In this document: piece after piece, positions 52,592 through 61,308 of the stretch | Layout of the letters: every line of letters starts with the position of its first letter | Position numbering within the stretch: the stretch's first letter is position 1 | NCBI RefSeq assembly: GCF_014648395.1 | Contig: NZ_BMRA01000001.1 | Coordinates: forward strand, 810,521-874,520 | DNA: 64,000 nucleotides | Source of the DNA: Micromonospora fulviviridis | GTDB taxonomy: Bacteria > Actinomycetota > Actinomycetes > Mycobacteriales > Micromonosporaceae | Direction of reading: 5' to 3' | Notes under the pieces: generated by a model | The model's input: the letters and a program-made list of their open reading frames with translations, nothing else | The model's database searches: none | Told to the model about the DNA's origin: nothing | Translations under genes and position numbers: made by a program

Positions 52592-53061
52592 GGGGCACTC
52601 CTGACTGTGTACGCAGTTGGGTGCCGGCCCACAACGGGCGAGCGCAGCCAGCCTACCTGGCAGATACGGCCCCGCCCGCACCGGCCGGGGCCGGGTCAGG
52701 CAGTGATCGGCGTGACCGGCCACCGGGACGGAAGGCCGATGCGCGTTCGTTGCGGCGTCGATACGAATTTGTTGCCGGGCGCGGCTGCCGGCTCGCGGCG
52801 ACAGGCCCCTCACCAGGCATTTTGCCGTACGCCCCCGGCGGCGGGACCGGTTTCCGACAGACGGCCGGCCCGCACCGCCACAGAGGGCCGATCGATCCAC
52901 CGATTTCGATAGAACTCTTGTGACGAACATCAGCCGACCCTTAGCATTCATCGTCAGACGTCGATGAGGTCATCGACCGGCCCGCCGGGTCCACCCGCCC
53001 CGGTCGGGTCACCCCCTGCCCGGCGAACCCGGGCACCCCTGTCGCAGAAGGAGTCCCCGAC
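52592..53061. promoter_or_regulatory. Divergent 470-bp control region of purS and the secreted protease
   Basis: No gene is supported here. Toward the protease, TTGTGA (52918-52923) and TAGCAT (52942-52947) are separated by 18 bp and form a good vegetative-type promoter. A perfect palindrome GTCGATGA-GG-TCATCGAC (52960-52977) sits just past the expected start site and looks like an operator. AAGGAG at 53048 is the protease ribosome-binding site. Toward purS only weak -10-like TAGGCT on the minus strand near 52650 is seen. The middle is GC-rich without recognised structure. Confidence 0.6.
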
Positions 53062-53745
53062 ATGCGCCTCCGTCCCCTGCTCGCCGTGCTGACCACCGCC
53101 CTCGCCGGCGTGCTCGCCACCGCCTCCGGGGCCGCCGCCGCGCCGGCCGGCCCGCAGCCGATCATCGGTGGCGGCACCGTCTCGTCCGCCCCGTGGGCCG
53201 CAGCGGTGTTCAGCAACGGCTCGTTCACCTGCTCCGGCAGCGTCATCGCCTCGCAGTGGGTGCTCACGGCCCGGCACTGCGTCAGCGGCTCGATGTCGGT
53301 CCGGGTCGGCAGCGTCTACTACGCCTCCGGCGGGGTCACCCGCACGGTGAGCGCCTCCTACACCCGCTACGACCTGGCCCTGCTCCGCCTCTCCAGCGCG
53401 GTCAGCACCTCCACCGTGACGCTGGCGAGCAGCAACCCGCCGGTCGGCTCGACCAACTCGATCTACGGCTGGGGCATGACCTGCTACAGCGGCTGCGGCG
53501 CGTCTCCCCAGCTCAAGACCGCCAGCGTGCAGGTGACCAGCACCAACGCCACCGACGCCTACGGCGGCCAGGCGATCCGCAGCACCCGGATCAACGGCAA
53601 CGCCTGGCGGGGCGACTCGGGCGGCCCGCAGTTCTACAACGGCCGCCAGGTCGGCGTGGCCTCCACCGCCGACGGCTACAGCATCCAGAACTACGGCAGT
53701 GTCGCGTACAACCGGTCCTGGATCACCTCGGTGGCCGGTGTCTGA
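53062..53745 (+). CDS. Secreted trypsin-like serine protease (S1 family)
   Basis: 227 residues. A Sec signal (residues 1-27, ending near GAAAA) is followed by a short propeptide and the mature start IIGGG. Catalytic triad: His in LTARHCV, Asp in YTRYDLALLRL, Ser in WRGDSGGPQ. Disulphide-forming cysteines are present. The Asp of the trypsin S1 pocket is not obvious (ASTADGYS region), so cleavage preference is uncertain. A secreted single-domain enzyme with its own promoter and terminator. Confidence 0.95.
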   Translation: MRLRPLLAVLTTALAGVLATASGAAAAPAGPQPIIGGGTVSSAPWAAAVFSNGSFTCSGSVIASQWVLTARHCVSGSMSVRVGSVYYASGGVTRTVSASYTRYDLALLRLSSAVSTSTVTLASSNPPVGSTNSIYGWGMTCYSGCGASPQLKTASVQVTSTNATDAYGGQAIRSTRINGNAWRGDSGGPQFYNGRQVGVASTADGYSIQNYGSVAYNRSWITSVAGV

Positions 53746-53752
53746 CCGTTAG

Positions 53753-53815
53753 CGCCGGTGCGGCGCGGATGGGTCGGTGGCACCCCGACCGTCCGCGCCG
53801 CGCCGTTTTGCAGCA
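53753..53815 (+). terminator. Terminator of the protease gene
   Basis: An imperfect stem of about 18 bp: CGGTGCGGCGCGGA near 53756 pairs with TCCGCGCCGCGCCG, with an inner GGTCGG/CCGACC stem, followed by TTTTG. Confidence 0.8.
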
Positions 53816-53874
53816 TCCGATCAGGTGAACACGGCTCACGAACCGGCCGCCCGACGGCTGACAGCATCGGAAGC

Positions 53875-54336
53875 GTGCTGGTCGTGACGACGGATCAACT
53901 GCCCGGCTACGAGATCCGCCAGATCCTCGGCGAAGTGGTCTCCTCGATGGCGAGGACCCGCAACCCGTACCGCGAGGGGGTCAAGAACCTGCGCGGTGGC
54001 GCCTACGACCCGATGGCGCCGGACAACCTGACCCGCTGGCGCACCGACTCGGTGGCCCGGCTCGGTGAGGAGGCGCAGCGGATCGGCGCGAACGCGGTGA
54101 TCGGCATGCGCTTCGACAGCCGGGACTGCGGCGAGATGTGGATGGAGATCTGCGCGTACGGGACGGCGGTGATCGTCGTACCCAAGATGCCCGATGTCAT
54201 GCCGCCCGACCAGCCGATGGTCGCGGCCGAGAGCGCCCACGAGCCGGAGATCGCCGCAGCCCCCGGCGGCATCGCCGAACCGGCCAGCGCCCCGAACCTG
54301 TCGTCGGCCGCCGACACCCCGACCCGCGACTCCTGA
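53875..54336 (+). CDS. YbjQ/UPF0145 heavy-metal-binding-domain-like protein
   Basis: 153 residues. The first ~105 residues are the YbjQ/UPF0145 fold: VTTDQLPGYEIRQILGEVVSSMARTRNP, EEAQRIGANAVIGMRFDS and CAYGTAVIVVP, a pentameric beta-rich domain of unknown function. The last ~45 residues are Ala/Pro-rich and disordered. Metal binding is nominal from the family name only. GTG 53875 is chosen; GTG 53884 is an alternative. Convergent with purB. Confidence 0.78.
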   Translation: MLVVTTDQLPGYEIRQILGEVVSSMARTRNPYREGVKNLRGGAYDPMAPDNLTRWRTDSVARLGEEAQRIGANAVIGMRFDSRDCGEMWMEICAYGTAVIVVPKMPDVMPPDQPMVAAESAHEPEIAAAPGGIAEPASAPNLSSAADTPTRDS

Positions 54337-54346
54337 CCCCCGCGGG

Positions 54347-55768
54347 TCAGAGGATGGGAGGCGGGGAGTAGGCGGCGGCCTCGGGGTGGGCTTCCACGAT
54401 CCTGGTGATGCGGGCGGTCACCCGGTCGACCTGGGCGCCGGCGGCGCCCACGAAGGCGTTGCGGTCGGCGACCAGGGCGTCGATCTCCGCCCGGCTCAGG
54501 CCGAGCCGGCCGTCCGCGGCGAGGCGGTCGAAGAGGTCGTTCTCGGCGGCGCCCTTCTCCCGCATGGCCAGCGCCACGGCGACCGCGTGCTCCTTGATCA
54601 CCTCGTGCGCGACCTCCCGGCCGACACCCCGGCGGACCGCCGCGACCAGGATCTTGGTGGTGGCCAGGAAGGGCAGGAAGCGCTCCAGCTCCCGGTTGAT
54701 CACCGCCGGGTACGGGCCGAACTCGTCCAGCACGGTGAGGAACGTCTGGAAAAGCCCGTCGGCCGCGAAGAAGGCGTCCGGCAGGGCCACCCGGCGGACC
54801 ACCGAGCAGGAGACGTCCCCCTCGTTCCACTGGTCGCCGGCCAGCTCGCCGACCATCGACAGGTAACCCCGGATGATCACCGCGAAGCCGTTCACCCGCT
54901 CCGACGAGCGGGTGTTCATCTTGTGCGGCATCGCGCTGGAGCCCACCTGGCCGGGCTTGAAGCCCTCGGTGACCAACTCCTGGCCCACCATCAGCCGGAT
55001 CGTGGTGGCCAGCGACGACGGCGCGGCGGCGACCTGGGCCAGCGCGGAGAGCACGTCGAAGTCCAGCGACCGCGGGTAGACCTGGCCGACGCTGTCCAGC
55101 ACCCGCGCGAAGCCCAGGTGCCCGGCGACCCGGCGCTCCAGCTCGGCCACCTTGTCGGCGTCGCCGTCGAAGAGGTCGAGCTGGTCGGCGGCGGTGCCCA
55201 CCGGACCCTTGACGCCGCGCAGCGGGTAGCGGTCGATCAGGTCCGTCAGCCGCTCGTACGCGATCAGCAGTTCCTCGGCCGCGGAGGCGAAGCGCTTGCC
55301 CAGCGTGGTGGCCTGCGCGGCCACGTTGTGCGACCGGCCGGTCATCACCAGGCCGGAGTACTCGTGGGCGTGCCACGCCAGCCGGGCCAGGGTGGCAACC
55401 ACCCGGTCCCGGATCAGCTCCAGCGAGGCCCGGACCTGGAGCTGCTCGACGTTCTCGGTGAGGTCCCGGGAGGTCATCCCCTTGTGCACGTGCTCGTGCC
55501 CGGCGAGCGCGCTGAACTCCTCGATCCGGGCCTTCACGTCGTGTCGGGTGACCCGCTCGCGCTCGGCGATCGAGGCCAGGTCGACGTCGTCGACCACCCG
55601 CTCGTACGCCTCGACCACCCCGTCCGGCACCGGCACGCCGAGGTCCCGCTGGGCCTTCAGCACGGCGAGCCAGAGCCGCCGCTCCATGCGTACCTTCTCC
55701 TCCGGCGACCAGAGGGCGACCAGCTCGGGCGAGGCGTAGCGGTTGGCGAGCACGTTCGGGATCGTCAC
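54347..55768 (-). CDS. purB: Adenylosuccinate lyase
   Basis: 473 residues of the fumarase/aspartase superfamily, acting in both the SAICAR and adenylosuccinate steps. The signature GSSAMPHKMNTRSSERVNG, with the catalytic Ser loop, lies at about residues 270-288, and MTGRSHNVAAQATTLGKR at about 150. The GTG at 55768 is preceded six bases upstream by GAGAAT on the minus strand, with no ribosome-binding site. It completes a purine set that is spread over 13 kb here. Confidence 0.96.
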   Translation of the reverse strand: MTIPNVLANRYASPELVALWSPEEKVRMERRLWLAVLKAQRDLGVPVPDGVVEAYERVVDDVDLASIAERERVTRHDVKARIEEFSALAGHEHVHKGMTSRDLTENVEQLQVRASLELIRDRVVATLARLAWHAHEYSGLVMTGRSHNVAAQATTLGKRFASAAEELLIAYERLTDLIDRYPLRGVKGPVGTAADQLDLFDGDADKVAELERRVAGHLGFARVLDSVGQVYPRSLDFDVLSALAQVAAAPSSLATTIRLMVGQELVTEGFKPGQVGSSAMPHKMNTRSSERVNGFAVIIRGYLSMVGELAGDQWNEGDVSCSVVRRVALPDAFFAADGLFQTFLTVLDEFGPYPAVINRELERFLPFLATTKILVAAVRRGVGREVAHEVIKEHAVAVALAMREKGAAENDLFDRLAADGRLGLSRAEIDALVADRNAFVGAAGAQVDRVTARITRIVEAHPEAAAYSPPPIL

Positions 55769-55822
55769 GGCCCCATTCTCCCGTACGCGCCGACCAGCGC
55801 TCCGGCCGGCCCAGGGGCCGGA

Positions 55823-56074
55823 TCAGGTCGGGGCGGGGCGGCCCGTGAGGGCGTGGTAGAGCCCCGCGCAGGCGTCCTCCTCGGTGTCGAAGCGCTGGCG
55901 GACGTCGTGCACCCCGCGCTCGTAGAGGCCGATCTCCCAGCCACCGCCGGGAGCGTGGCGGAGGAACCAGAAGTCGGGCGGGACCGGCACGTGCTCGTGC
56001 ACGTCCTCCAGCTCGAAGGCGTCCGGCGACAGTCCCGCCGCCAGCAGGGCGCCGCGTACCTGGTGCCGATCCAC
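55823..56074 (-). CDS. Small hypothetical protein
   Basis: 83 residues: DRHQVRGALLAAGLSPDAFELEDVHEHVPVPPDFWFLRHAPGGGWEIGLYERGVHDVRQRFDTEEDACAGLYHALTG. No family recognised; the mixed alpha/beta pattern and size recall small immunity-like or regulatory proteins, which is only a resemblance. GTG 56074 with AGGAGG upstream is favoured over ATG 56092. It lies upstream of purB on the same strand, 54 bp away. Confidence 0.6.
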   Translation of the reverse strand: MDRHQVRGALLAAGLSPDAFELEDVHEHVPVPPDFWFLRHAPGGGWEIGLYERGVHDVRQRFDTEEDACAGLYHALTGRPAPT

Positions 56075-56240
56075 ACCTGACCTCCTGTCCATGCGAGGAA
56101 CTCAGCGGACGCCGGACTGGGGCGAACCACGGGCCGACCGCCGCCCGATTTGCCGGTGGGGACAGCGGGAAACGTTCCGCTACGCAAAAATCGGCTCCCC
56201 GGCCCGTCCGGCGCCCCTTCTCCTCGACCGAGGAATCCAC

Positions 56241-58541
56241 ATGCACAAACCTTCCCTCGCCGGTCTCACCGCTCTCGCGCTGACCGGCGGCACCCTCCTG
56301 GCCACCGCCGCCCCGGCGCACGCGGCCGAGGGCACCCTCTACGTCAGGCAGCTCTCCAGCGCCTGCTCCGACCAGGGCCCCGGCACGCTGGAGCAGCCGT
56401 TCTGCACGATCGCCGCGGCCGCCGCGGCCACCGACGGGGAGTGGGTCGACGTCGGCTCGGGCAACTACCGCGAGCGCGTCACCGTCACCACTTCCGGGTC
56501 CGACTGGATGCCGGTCGTCTTCTTCGCCACCGGCTCCGCGACCCTCGTCGGGCCGAACGCCGGCTTCGTCATCGACGGCCAGCACCACGTCACCATCCAG
56601 AACTTCCGCGTCAACGGCTACGGCGACTCGCCCGCCCTCGACATCCGCGACTCCTCGGCGATCACGGTCGACGGTGGCGGCTTCGCGATGGTGGAGGGCG
56701 CAGGGACGCCGGCCGTGCGGCTCGCTGGCGTCACCGACGCGAGCCTGCGGCACTTCACCGTCACCGGCCGGGGTGCGGCCGGGATGACCATCGCCGCCAG
56801 CAGCGACGTGTCCGTCTGGGACACGACCGTGACGACCGTCAGCGGCGACACCCCCAGCCCGACCGTCGGCATCCAGGTCGACGGTTCCCGCAACACCCTC
56901 CTCGGCAACACCGTCAGCGGCTTCACGGGTGCCGCCGTCGCGGTCGAGCCCGGTGCGACCGGCACGGTGGTGGTCAACAACCAGATCGACGGTGGACCCG
57001 GCCACGGCATCCACAACCGCGGCGCCGCCGGCACGGCGATCACCAACAACACCGTCCGGGAGCGCTGCCTCGACGGCATCCGCATCGACGGGGCCTCCAC
57101 CGGCGTTTCCGCCCAGAACAACGTCCTGACCACGAACGGCGGGGTCGGCCCCGGGACCTGCTTCGGCACCGGGGTGGAGCTGGGGGTGTACGGAAACGCG
57201 GTCCGGGACGTTGTGATCGACTACAACAACGCCGACCACTACCTCGGGTCCTCACCGACGATCTACGCGTGGAACGGCACGCCGATGAGCCTGGCGGCCT
57301 TCCGTGCCGCCTCGGGTCAGGCCGCTCATGACCGGGAGACGGCGAACCTCAGGGACGCCTTCGACTCCGCGAACTCCGCGGCGCCCGGCTACCAGACCGA
57401 GGACCGCGACGGCAGGGTACGCATCGACGACCCGGCGGTGCCGAACACCGGCGTCGGCCCGGTGACCTACGCCGACCGGGGCGCGATCGAGACGATCCGG
57501 ACCCCGGTCGTGCGCACCGCGCTCACCCTCGATCTCAGCGCGAGCGCCGTGAAGGTGGACGCCACCGCTTCGGAGTCGGGCACCTACCCGATCGAGTCCT
57601 ACCAGTTCACCTTCGGCGACGGCACGACCGTCACCCAGACCTCGCCGGTCGTCACGCACCACTACGCCAACCCGGGCGAGTACACGGTCTCCACCAAGGT
57701 CATCGGCACCGACGGCAGGTCGGGGACCCGGACGGATCCGATCAGCGTGCTCCGCCGGACCGCCACGGTGGGCCTGCTCGCGCTCAGCAACCTCCGGTAC
57801 GTCGCCCCCTCCTCCGGCGGGCCGAGTCTCCAGGCGAACCAGCCGGGCCTGACCGCGGCCGGGCAGTTCGACCTGGCGGACGCCGGCTCCGGCAACGTCG
57901 CGATTCTCTCCCGGGCGACCGGGAGGTACATCGCCACCGGATCCTCGGGGCTGGCCGTGGCTCCGACCAGCGTCAAGGTCGCCGATGCGGAGAAGTTCAC
58001 CGTGCTCCGGAACACCGACGGCACCATCAGCATCAGGTCGGTGGTGGGCAACCGCTACCTGGGCGCCGCCTCGACGCACTCCTTCTACCTGCTTCCGGAC
58101 ACGACCTCGATCGGCACCGCGCAGAAGTTCTACCGGGTGGTCGCCACCGATGCGGACCGGTCGTTCAAGGCCCGCGCGAACGGCCGCTTCGTCACCGCCG
58201 ACAGCGCCGGCGCCAAGCCACTGATCGCGAACAGCACCAGCGTCGGGGCCGGACAGCGGTTCGACCTGGTCGACCTCGGCAACGGGCAGATCGGCGTCTT
58301 CGCCCGCGCGAACAACCGCTTCGTCTGCGCGGACAACGGCGGCCTCAACCCGCTGATCGCCAACCGGACCAGTGTCGGGGCCTGGGAGAGGTTCACCCTG
58401 ATCCGCAACGCCGACGGCACGGTGAGCCTCAAGGCCGGCGCCAACAGCAGATACGTCACCGCGGAGAACGGCGGCGCCAAGCCGCTCATCGCCAACCGCA
58501 CCGCGATCGGCCCCTGGGAGAAGTTCGACCTCGGAAGCTGA
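56241..58541 (+). CDS. Secreted beta-helix/PKD/beta-trefoil protein
   Basis: 766 residues. Signal peptide (1-28), a right-handed parallel beta-helix region to about residue 400 (repeated ..ITNNTV, ..ITVDGG, ..DVSVWDT-type rungs), a PKD domain near 435-510 (FTFGDGTTVTQTSPVVTHHY), and a C-terminal fascin/beta-trefoil-like part (about 520-766) with repeated RFVTADSAGAKPLIANSTSVGAGQRFDL units, each about 48 residues. Likely an extracellular carbohydrate-binding or polysaccharide-processing protein. No catalytic residues of a known lyase were recognised. GAGGAATCC precedes the ATG. Confidence 0.82.
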   Translation: MHKPSLAGLTALALTGGTLLATAAPAHAAEGTLYVRQLSSACSDQGPGTLEQPFCTIAAAAAATDGEWVDVGSGNYRERVTVTTSGSDWMPVVFFATGSATLVGPNAGFVIDGQHHVTIQNFRVNGYGDSPALDIRDSSAITVDGGGFAMVEGAGTPAVRLAGVTDASLRHFTVTGRGAAGMTIAASSDVSVWDTTVTTVSGDTPSPTVGIQVDGSRNTLLGNTVSGFTGAAVAVEPGATGTVVVNNQIDGGPGHGIHNRGAAGTAITNNTVRERCLDGIRIDGASTGVSAQNNVLTTNGGVGPGTCFGTGVELGVYGNAVRDVVIDYNNADHYLGSSPTIYAWNGTPMSLAAFRAASGQAAHDRETANLRDAFDSANSAAPGYQTEDRDGRVRIDDPAVPNTGVGPVTYADRGAIETIRTPVVRTALTLDLSASAVKVDATASESGTYPIESYQFTFGDGTTVTQTSPVVTHHYANPGEYTVSTKVIGTDGRSGTRTDPISVLRRTATVGLLALSNLRYVAPSSGGPSLQANQPGLTAAGQFDLADAGSGNVAILSRATGRYIATGSSGLAVAPTSVKVADAEKFTVLRNTDGTISIRSVVGNRYLGAASTHSFYLLPDTTSIGTAQKFYRVVATDADRSFKARANGRFVTADSAGAKPLIANSTSVGAGQRFDLVDLGNGQIGVFARANNRFVCADNGGLNPLIANRTSVGAWERFTLIRNADGTVSLKAGANSRYVTAENGGAKPLIANRTAIGPWEKFDLGS

Positions 58542-58556
58542 ACCGTCGCGCGACGA

Positions 58557-58592
58557 ACGACGCCCGCCCGGGTACGGCCCGGGCGGGCGTCG
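58557..58592. terminator. Strong hairpin between convergent genes
   Basis: CGACGCCCGCCCGGG (58558-58572) pairs with CCCGGGCGGGCGTCG (58578-58592) over loop TACGG, a 15-bp stem. It insulates the beta-helix protein from the thiolase gene. Confidence 0.9.
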
Positions 58593-58602
58593 CCGTTGGA
58601 GA

Positions 58603-59895
58603 TCAGCGTTCGAGGATCGCGGTCACGCCCTGCCCACCGGCCGCGCAGATGGAGATGAGCCCCCGCCCGCTCCCCTTCTGGTCGAGGAGCTTGGCCAGGG
58701 TCGCCACGATCCGGCCGCCGGTGGCCGCGAACGGGTGCCCGGCGGCCAGCGAGGAGCCGTTGACGTTGAGCTTGTCCCGGTCGATCCCGCCGAGCGGCGC
58801 GTCCAGGCCGAGCCGCTCCTTGCAGAACTCCGGCGACTCCCAGGCCGCCAGCGTGGCCAGCACCTGGGAGGCGAACGCCTCGTGGATCTCGTAGTAGTCG
58901 AAGTCCTGAAGGGTCAGCCCGGCCCGGGCCAGCATCCGGGGCACCGCGTACGCGGGGGCCATGAGCAGCCCTTCGTCGCCGTGGACGAAGTCGACCGCCG
59001 CCGTCTCCGACCAGGAGAACCAGGCCAGCACCGGCAGGTGGTGCTCGCGCGCCCACTCCTCCGACGCCAGCAGCACGGTGGACGCGCCGTCGGTGAGCGG
59101 GGAGGAGTTGCCGGCGGTCATGGTGGCCCGCTCGGCGTCCGGGCCTTTGGCGCCGAAGACCGGCTTGAGCGAGCCGAGCTTCTCCAGGCTGGTGTCCGGG
59201 CGGAGGTTCTGGTCGCGGGTGAGCCCCAGGTAGGGGGTCAGCAGGTCGTCGAAGAACCCCTTCTCGTACGCGGCGGCGAGCCGCTGGTGCGAGCGGAACG
59301 CCAACTCGTCCTGGGCCTGCCGGTCGACGTTCCAGCGCAGCGCGGTCCTCGCGGCGTGCTCGCCCATCGACAGCCCGGTGCGCGGTTCCGCGTTGCGCGG
59401 GATCTCCGGCTTGAAGGGCTGGAGCGGGCGGAGCTTGGCGGCGATCTTCAGCCGCTCGCCGAGCGTACGGGCGGAGTTGAGCTGGATCAGGGTCCGGCGC
59501 AGGTCCTCGTTGACGGCCAGCGGCGCATCGGAGGTGGTGTCGACGCCACCGGCGATGCCGACCTCGATCTGCCCGAGCGCGATCTTGTTGGCGACCAGGA
59601 TGGCGGCCTCCAGCCCGGTGCCGCACGCCTGCTGGACGTCGTACGCCGGGGTGTGCGGGTCGAGCCGGGAACCGAGCACCACCTCGCGGGTGAGGTTGAA
59701 GTCCCGGGAGTGCTTCAGCACGGCGCCGGCCACCACCTCGCCGACCCGCTGCCCGGCCAGCCCGAACCGGGCGACCAGCCCGTCCAGCGCCGCACCGAGC
59801 ATGTCCGCGTTGGACGCGTGCGCGTAGCGCGAGTTGGACCGGGCGAAGGGGATGCGGTTGCCGCCGATCACCGCGACCCGCCGGACACTCTGCAC
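58603..59895 (-). CDS. fadA: Acetyl-CoA/3-ketoacyl-CoA thiolase (FadA2-like)
   Basis: 430 residues. Nucleophile Cys in VQQACGTGLEAA (about residue 94), His in YYEIHEAFASQV (about 357), GHPFAATGG and final Cys in SICAAGGQG complete the active site. It cleaves or condenses acyl-CoA units. Gene order opposite fabG4 and htdX matches the mycobacterial Rv0241c-Rv0243 block, as I recall it. GTG 59895 has GAGGAGGCCG upstream. Confidence 0.93.
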   Translation of the reverse strand: MQSVRRVAVIGGNRIPFARSNSRYAHASNADMLGAALDGLVARFGLAGQRVGEVVAGAVLKHSRDFNLTREVVLGSRLDPHTPAYDVQQACGTGLEAAILVANKIALGQIEVGIAGGVDTTSDAPLAVNEDLRRTLIQLNSARTLGERLKIAAKLRPLQPFKPEIPRNAEPRTGLSMGEHAARTALRWNVDRQAQDELAFRSHQRLAAAYEKGFFDDLLTPYLGLTRDQNLRPDTSLEKLGSLKPVFGAKGPDAERATMTAGNSSPLTDGASTVLLASEEWAREHHLPVLAWFSWSETAAVDFVHGDEGLLMAPAYAVPRMLARAGLTLQDFDYYEIHEAFASQVLATLAAWESPEFCKERLGLDAPLGGIDRDKLNVNGSSLAAGHPFAATGGRIVATLAKLLDQKGSGRGLISICAAGGQGVTAILER

Positions 59896-59937
59896 GATCG
59901 GCCTCCTCGAAGCTGTTGCCCGAACCCTACTCGCCAG

Positions 59938-59943
59938 TAGGCT
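59938..59943 (+). promoter_or_regulatory. -10 hexamer for a leaderless transcript (TAGGCT)
   Basis: TAGGCT is six bases before the ATG at 59950; no ribosome-binding site is visible. Confidence 0.55.
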
Positions 59944-59949
59944 ACGCCT

Positions 59950-61308
59950 ATGACCGACAGGTACGCGAGCTTCGTCCAAACGGCGGCCGGCCGCACGCTG
60001 GTCAAGCGCCTCGGGCTGCCCGACCCGCCTCGCCTTCGCCGGCACACGCCGGGCGACCCGCTCGTTCCCGGGCCGGTCCTGCTCGGCTCGTCGACCGGCG
60101 GCCGGCTCGCCGAGCCGGTGGGCAAGGTCCTGACCGCCGCCGGGGTCGAGCTGGTCGACCCGGCCGCCGCGACCGACGCCACCACCCGCTTCGCGGCCCT
60201 GGTGTACGACGCCAGCGGCATCACCGACTCCACCGGGCTGCGCCAGCTCTACGACTTCTTCCACCCGCAGGCGCGGGCGCTGCTGCCCAGCGGCCGGGTG
60301 ATCGTGCTGGGCACCCCGCCGGCCGAGTGCGGCTCGCCCCGGGAGGCGACCGCCCAGCGCGCGCTGGAGGGGCTGACCCGCAGCATCGGCAAGGAGTTCG
60401 GCCGGGGCGTGACCGCCCAGCTCGTGTACGTCACGAAGGACGGCGACGCCGGCACGCCGGTCAGCCTGGAGTCCACCCTGCGCTTCCTGCTCAGCGGCCG
60501 GTCCGCGTACGTCTCGGGCCAGGTGATCCGGGTCGGCGCCGGCACGGCCACGGCGCCGGCCGACTGGGACCGGCCGCTGGACGGTCAGGTCGTCCTGGTC
60601 ACCGGGGCGGCCCGGGGCATCGGCGCGGCGCTGGCCCGCGTGCTCGCCCGGGACGGCGCCACGGTCGTCGCGCTCGACATCCCGGCCGCCGGGGACGAGC
60701 TGGCCGCGGTCGCCAACGAGGTCGGCGGCAGCGCGGTGCAGCTCGACCTGACCGCGCCGGACGCCCCGACCCGGCTGGCCGACCACCTGGCGAGCCGGCA
60801 CGGCCGGGTCGACGTGGTGGTGCACAACGCCGGCATCACCCGGGACAAGACGCTGGGCCGGATGGACGCTGACCGCTGGGACTCGGTGATCGACGTGAAC
60901 CTCTCCAGCCAGGAGCGGATCAACGACGTGCTGCTGGAGCGCGACCTGATCCCGGCCGGCGGCCGGATCGTCTCGGTCTCCTCGATCGCCGGCATCGCCG
61001 GCAACCGGGGCCAGACCAACTACGCGACCAGCAAGGCCGGCGTGATCGGCCTGGTCGACTCCCTCTCCCCGGTGCTGCGCGAGCGGGGCATCAGCCTCAA
61101 CGCGGTCGCGCCCGGCTTCATCGAGACCCGGCTGACCGCCCGGATCCCGCTGATGATCCGCGAGGCGGGCCGGCGGATGAACAGCATGGCCCAGGGCGGC
61201 CTGCCGGTGGACGTGGCCGAGACGATCGGCTGGCTGTCCTGGCCGGCGAGCGGTGCGGTCAGCGGCAACGTGGTCCGGGTCTGCGGCCAGAGCCTGCTGG
61301 GGGCGTGA
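59950..61308 (+). CDS. fabG4: High-molecular-weight 3-oxoacyl-ACP reductase (FabG4-like)
   Basis: 452 residues, about 200 longer than ordinary FabG. The N-terminal half is a flavodoxin-like or degenerate Rossmann domain (HTPGDPLVPGPVLLGSS to VIRVGAG), and the C-terminal half is a complete SDR: VVLVTGAARGIGAALA, NAGITRDKTLG, catalytic Ser in VSVSSIAG and Tyr/Lys in QTNYATSKAG. This is the FabG4 architecture, which reduces longer 3-oxoacyl substrates with NADH. It overlaps the following MaoC-family gene (TGATG). Confidence 0.92.
   Translation: MTDRYASFVQTAAGRTLVKRLGLPDPPRLRRHTPGDPLVPGPVLLGSSTGGRLAEPVGKVLTAAGVELVDPAAATDATTRFAALVYDASGITDSTGLRQLYDFFHPQARALLPSGRVIVLGTPPAECGSPREATAQRALEGLTRSIGKEFGRGVTAQLVYVTKDGDAGTPVSLESTLRFLLSGRSAYVSGQVIRVGAGTATAPADWDRPLDGQVVLVTGAARGIGAALARVLARDGATVVALDIPAAGDELAAVANEVGGSAVQLDLTAPDAPTRLADHLASRHGRVDVVVHNAGITRDKTLGRMDADRWDSVIDVNLSSQERINDVLLERDLIPAGGRIVSVSSIAGIAGNRGQTNYATSKAGVIGLVDSLSPVLRERGISLNAVAPGFIETRLTARIPLMIREAGRRMNSMAQGGLPVDVAETIGWLSWPASGAVSGNVVRVCGQSLLGA

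Noticed and set aside
54003..57239. 1078-codon minus-strand frame over purB and the beta-helix protein
   Set aside because: Shadow frame; it is out of frame with purB and antisense to the secreted protein.
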